Source of the DNA: Leucosporidium creatinivorum
Lineage: Eukaryota > Basidiomycota > Microbotryomycetes > Leucosporidiales > Leucosporidiaceae
Reading direction: 5' to 3'
DNA: 64,000 nucleotides
Assembly (NCBI GenBank): GCA_001600635.1
Contig: BCKL01000008.1
Span: 591,770-655,769, forward strand
Shown here piece by piece: positions 60,929 to 64,000 of this stretch (the stretch's first letter is position 1; each line of letters begins with the position of its first letter). Below the pieces are notes generated by a model, which saw only the letters and a list, made by a program, of their open reading frames with translations, did no database searches and had not been told where the DNA came from. A program made the translations under genes and the position numbers.

Positions 60929-62294
60929 AAGATGATGAGGGCGTGCTTGCCGTTGTCACGGAACCACTCTCCAATGGCGGTTCCCGAGAAGGGAGCGAGG
61001 TACTGGAGGGGAGCGGCCTCGGAGGCGGTAGCGGCGACGATGATGGTGTACTTCATGGCGTCGTTCTCCTCGAGGGTCTGGACGAGCTGGGCGACGGTCG
61101 AACGCTTCTGTCCAACGGCGACGTAGACACAGTAGAGCTTGGCCGACTCGTCCTGGCCATCGTTCCAGCGCTTCTGGTTGAGGATGGTGTCGATGGCGAC
61201 GGCGGTCTTTCCGGTCTGCCTGTCTCCGATGATGAGCTCACGCTGGCCACGGCCAATGGGAACCATGGCGTCGACCGACTTGAGTCCAGTCAACATGGGC
61301 TCGGAGACGGATTGACGGGGGAGAACTCCAGGGGCCTTGACCTGAGCACGGCGGCGCTCGGTGGTCTTGATGGGTCCCTTTCCGTCGATGGGGTTTCCGA
61401 GGGCGTCGACGACACGGCCGAGCATCTCGGGTCCAACGGGAAGGTCGACAATGTTTCCAGTGCGCTTGACGGAGTCGCCCTCCTTGCTGGAAAGATGCGA
61501 AAGCCGGGTCAGCTTCGCGGCTCGGCTTCACTCGCGCTTGCACGCGCCGTCGGGCTGGGAAATGGCGACGTACATAAGACGATCGTTTCCGAAGATGGTG
61601 ACTCCGACGTTGTCTGTAGCAAGCGAGCCAATTGGCGAGTTAGATAGGCTCGACTCGATCGATGCGTGGCAGCTCGTCGAAGCGCAAAGAGAGAAGACTT
61701 GCCGGCCTCCAAGTTCAAGCACATGCCGCGGACACCGGACGAGAACTCAACCATCTCCTCAGCTGTAGAATGATACAGAACCCTCGAGTTAGCTCCAGAG
61801 CTCTTCAAGCGAGCGCCGAGGGCGAGCCCGCGACAAAGTCAGACCAATGGCGCACCCTGAACGTTGCGGAGACCGTAGACACTGTAGCAGAAGCGGGGGA
61901 GGTCAGCTCTGTACCGTAGCATGATGTTCGAATTACTAACCGGGCAATTCCGTCACCAATGGTGAGGACACGGCCAGTCTCCTGGACATCGGCGCCAGCG
62001 GTCGAGCCAGAGATGCGCGACTCGAGGATGGAAGCGACCTCCGAAGCGGCTGTTGATGTACAGGTAGAGGTCAGCTCTAGCGGGGGTTGCAGGGTAGTCA
62101 AAAGGTGCATACCGGGCTTGGCGGTAGCGTAGGCCCTGGAGCCAGCGGTAGCGGGGCGCTGAGCGAGTGAAGGGTTGGGGGGTCTCGTCAGCTCTCTTGG
62201 GCTCCTTGTGGGCTGTCTACAGCTCTCCTGCTGTAACGAGCTGTAGGAAACTCACGACGGCCGCACGGGCGGACAGAACAGCGCGGGAGAACAT
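59855..62294 (-). CDS. ATP1: Mitochondrial F1 ATP synthase alpha subunit ATP1
   Basis: Minus strand, about 11 exons from 62294 ([13 protein letters not shown], a presequence) to TAA at 59855. Visible motifs in order: [103 protein letters not shown]; Walker [63 protein letters not shown]; and the alpha signature [17 protein letters not shown]. It forms the alpha3beta3 catalytic head of complex V in the mitochondrial matrix; alpha sites are regulatory. The intron 61702-61614 has a GC donor (GCAAGT) and one coding exon (60657-60634) is only 24 nt. Homology is unmistakable; some internal junctions were not individually phase-checked. Confidence 0.95.
60634..60657 (-). other. ATP1: 24-nt exon of ATP1
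   Basis: Encodes most of PTNVISIT in the conserved [17 protein letters not shown] stretch, flanked by an acceptor at 60658-60660 and a GTACGC donor. Confidence 0.8.
61614..61702 (-). other. ATP1: GC-AG intron in ATP1
   Basis: The exon ends GGAGGCCG and the intron starts GCAAGT; the acceptor GCTACAG precedes ACAACGTCGG. Only this GC donor gives [12 protein letters not shown] in phase. Confidence 0.8.
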
Positions 62295-63508
62295 GCTCGT
62301 GAAAGGGTGAGAGAAGGGGGGAGGAGGAGAGGGAGAGGGAGAGAAGCGTGAAGGCTTTCTCAAGCAAGTCGGAAGCCTCCGGGTGGGCCAGTCGAAACCG
62401 CTCGCGTCTCTTGCCCTCACCTCTACATGTACCATACTATAGCTCAACTATTTATACTCTTACAAATCTACCGCTCTGCACTGCAGCAAGACCCACTTCT
62501 TAGCGCAGCGCCGAATCGAGCGCCGAAGGGCCAGTGTTGTGTGCGAGACTCGGGCGACTAAAGTGACATGTCACCTGAGCTGGTCATAGGGGAGCCGAGG
62601 GGCTACTTGAGAAGTCCAGAAACTGTCTCGGGCCCATTGCAGCTCTCTACGGACACTTGTACGGCGGCGCCGACCAGCATGCCTTCGCAAGGGAGCGCAG
62701 CTGCCAGATCTCGTACAACTGGCTTGTAGTCGCTCGGCAAGTGTAGCAGGGATAGTTATGGACAGCTCACGAGCTTTACCGGAGCCGCCTTACCACTAAT
62801 GGGTCTGCGAGAGCCGACAGAGCGACTTCGGCGATGTCACCCAGCTTGCGACAAAGCTGGAAGGCCGGGAGTAGCTCGAGACAGCACACGAGAGCAGTGG
62901 GAGAATAAACAAATGCTGTGTGTCAGAATCAGAATGCCCGCGACGCTCGAAGTACTCTGCTCGCTGGTCCCTAGGCTCCAGCGTCCCTCGGCGACAGCAG
63001 CGGAGGCGAGTTAAGCGCCGACACGGAGGGTTTTGAGCTATTGCGAGCCCAGTAAAAAGGCTGAACGTGGTCCTCCCGCGCCGTTCGAGCTGGCCGGTGC
63101 TCAATTGTAGCACATTAGGCCCGTCTTGGCCTTCAACGCGTCTCGGCGCGAGTTGGTATATGGCGACTTACAGTCTTTGGGACTGCTCGCAAGGACCATG
63201 CGTTCGCGATGAGAGCGTAAGCTATGCTGCTCGATCGTATAGCGCCCTGGACCGAAGCCGAGCGCCTCAGAAAGCATACATTTTCGGCTCCCGTCTAGCT
63301 CGGGCTGCTCCGCCGAGGCATTGGCCGGAGCCAGTGAGCGAGCAGAGGGCTACAATTGAGTACAACCGAAGCTCTTGTGCCGAAAGAAGCGACGCGAAAG
63401 ACTTGCAGACGAAGCGATAGCGCACAAAGGAGAAGGTCAACCGCGCCATTCGCCTCTCTCCTTCCCGCACTTCATCCCGCTTCGTCGTCTCGCCTCCGAC
63501 AGCGCTCT
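62295..63508. other. Divergent promoter region, ATP1 and helicase gene
   Basis: About 1.2 kb without a supportable gene. It holds a perfect 12-base palindrome (62563-62574) and several GAGCGCCGAA-like motifs near 62515-62530. An AT-richer stretch at 62440-62470 lies about 150 bases before the ATP1 start. Confidence 0.5.
62563..62574. promoter_or_regulatory. Perfect palindrome GTGACATGTCAC upstream of ATP1
   Basis: Twelve-base dyad 269 bases upstream of the ATP1 ATG and about 930 upstream of the helicase ATG. It has the form of a dimeric transcription-factor site; no specific factor is assigned. Confidence 0.35.
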
Positions 63509-64000
63509 ATGGTCCGGGACCTACGCACCTACCCGTGTAGGGAGCTCATTCGCACCTCCTTCTGCGAGGCGGGCCTCTCCTGCGCTTACAACCACTCGAT
63601 ACCGCACTGCGAGCCCTGCCAGCGGTACTTCGAGTCGAGCCAGAATCTAGATGCACATACCGCTGGACAGGCTCATCGAAAACAGGTCGCTCGTGTAGCC
63701 CTGCGCCAGGTGCCGGCCAACTCGACTCAATGCGCCTGCGGGACGATTGTGCAGGCCAACGACCAGGTCCAACATCTTCAATCTTCGCGCCATAAGCGAT
63801 TTGTGCGTAGTAGTCGCTACAAGGCGGCTCAGGCCTACGGCGAGGCGCCCAAGAACGGCGTCGACGTCCTCCCTTCGGCGATCGACTTTGGACATGTCGA
63901 GTTCTCGACGCTCACTTCGCCAGCCTCGGGACCGGAGACCTGCATCACCATCAAAGCAGGCTCCTCCCCCTGCTTCCTGACGGGCGCTGCGTTCCATTCC
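63509..64000 (+). CDS. Zinc-finger MOV10/SDE3-like RNA helicase, 5' partial gene
   Basis: The frame starts at ATG 63509 and is open to the window end, 164 codons. It begins MVRDLRTYPCRELIRTSFCEAGLSCAYNHSIPHCEPCQRYFES, a CCCH-type finger (C...C...C...H) followed by a C2H2-type finger: CEPCQRYFESSQNLDAHTAGQAH. A second C-x-C...H...H unit follows (CACGTIVQANDQVQHLQSSRH). Then AIDFGHVEFSTLTSPAS and CITIKAGSSPCFLTGAAF resemble the beta-rich domain that precedes the helicase core in fungal SDE3/MOV10-type superfamily 1 helicases, which act in RNA silencing and RNA decay. The helicase motifs themselves would lie beyond the window, so the assignment rests on this N-terminal pattern. The fingers are certain. 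Confidence 0.55.
   Translation, partial: MVRDLRTYPCRELIRTSFCEAGLSCAYNHSIPHCEPCQRYFESSQNLDAHTAGQAHRKQVARVALRQVPANSTQCACGTIVQANDQVQHLQSSRHKRFVRSSRYKAAQAYGEAPKNGVDVLPSAIDFGHVEFSTLTSPASGPETCITIKAGSSPCFLTGAAFHS

Noticed and set aside
60685-61647. 320-codon open frame on the plus strand
   Set aside because: Antisense shadow of the highly conserved ATP1 exons.
1-64000. Transposon or virus-like element
   Set aside because: No transposase, reverse transcriptase, integrase, terminal repeats or target-site duplications were recognised. The repeated segments are copies of host gene parts.

Overview
The window is nuclear DNA from a GC-rich, intron-dense basidiomycete yeast, most likely a member of the Sporidiobolales (Rhodotorula / Rhodosporidium / Sporobolomyces group). 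Most genes carry several introns of about 55-90 nt, with a CTGAC or CTAAC branch site shortly before the 3' splice site. A lipid-droplet perilipin of the oleaginous-yeast LDP1 type is present. Gene models below were built by hand: splice phases were tracked through each junction and total coding length was checked for divisibility by three wherever an amino-acid length is given. No rRNA, tRNA, CRISPR array, intact transposon or virus-like element was seen.

Layout. 1-13.3 kb, + strand: 3' end of a PWWP-domain chromatin gene, a WDR89-like WD40 protein, an 11-exon siderophore-iron MFS transporter, a leucine-rich-repeat protein of unknown role, and a 19-exon amino-acid permease. 14-25 kb: LDP1 (+), an NAD(P)-dependent extended SDR (-), a large low-complexity single-pass membrane protein (+), a DNAJC17-like J protein with a C-terminal RRM-like region (-), and mitochondrial MAM33/p32 (+). 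25-36.6 kb: a Gin4/Hsl1-type kinase (+), inositol monophosphatase (+), a decaying-looking LRR/F-box-like gene (-), and a large REG1-like PP1 regulatory subunit (-). 37.8-48.4 kb: a cysteine-rich secreted protein (-), a frameshifted F-box gene (-), the divergent pair HUA1 (-) / PET117 (+), a Ser/Thr-rich single-pass membrane protein (+), and a GT64 glycosyltransferase (+). 48.7-64 kb: a FLO8-like LisH regulator (-), RPP40 (+), an NT-C2 protein (-), a second F-box gene with a frame break (+), ATP synthase alpha ATP1 (-), and the 5' end of a zinc-finger MOV10/SDE3-like helicase (+).

The genes are mostly unrelated housekeeping, transport and regulatory loci rather than one pathway or cluster. Mitochondrial functions recur (MAM33, PET117, ATP1), as does nutrient uptake and its control (siderophore transporter, amino-acid permease, REG1-like, HUA1-like).

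The most unusual observations are: (i) extremely small coding exons that split invariant motifs, namely 3 nt in the inositol monophosphatase metal site, 4 nt in the amino-acid permease and 9 nt in MAM33; (ii) an almost identical inverted copy (about 98 percent) of permease exons 8-10, with their introns, lying 4.2 kb upstream; (iii) an F-box family with broken members and a detached copy of its promoter, again inverted and about 4.6 kb from its closest relative, now placed in front of the GT64 gene; and (iv) an abundant short motif, YTCGGCGY, in introns and intergenic DNA.
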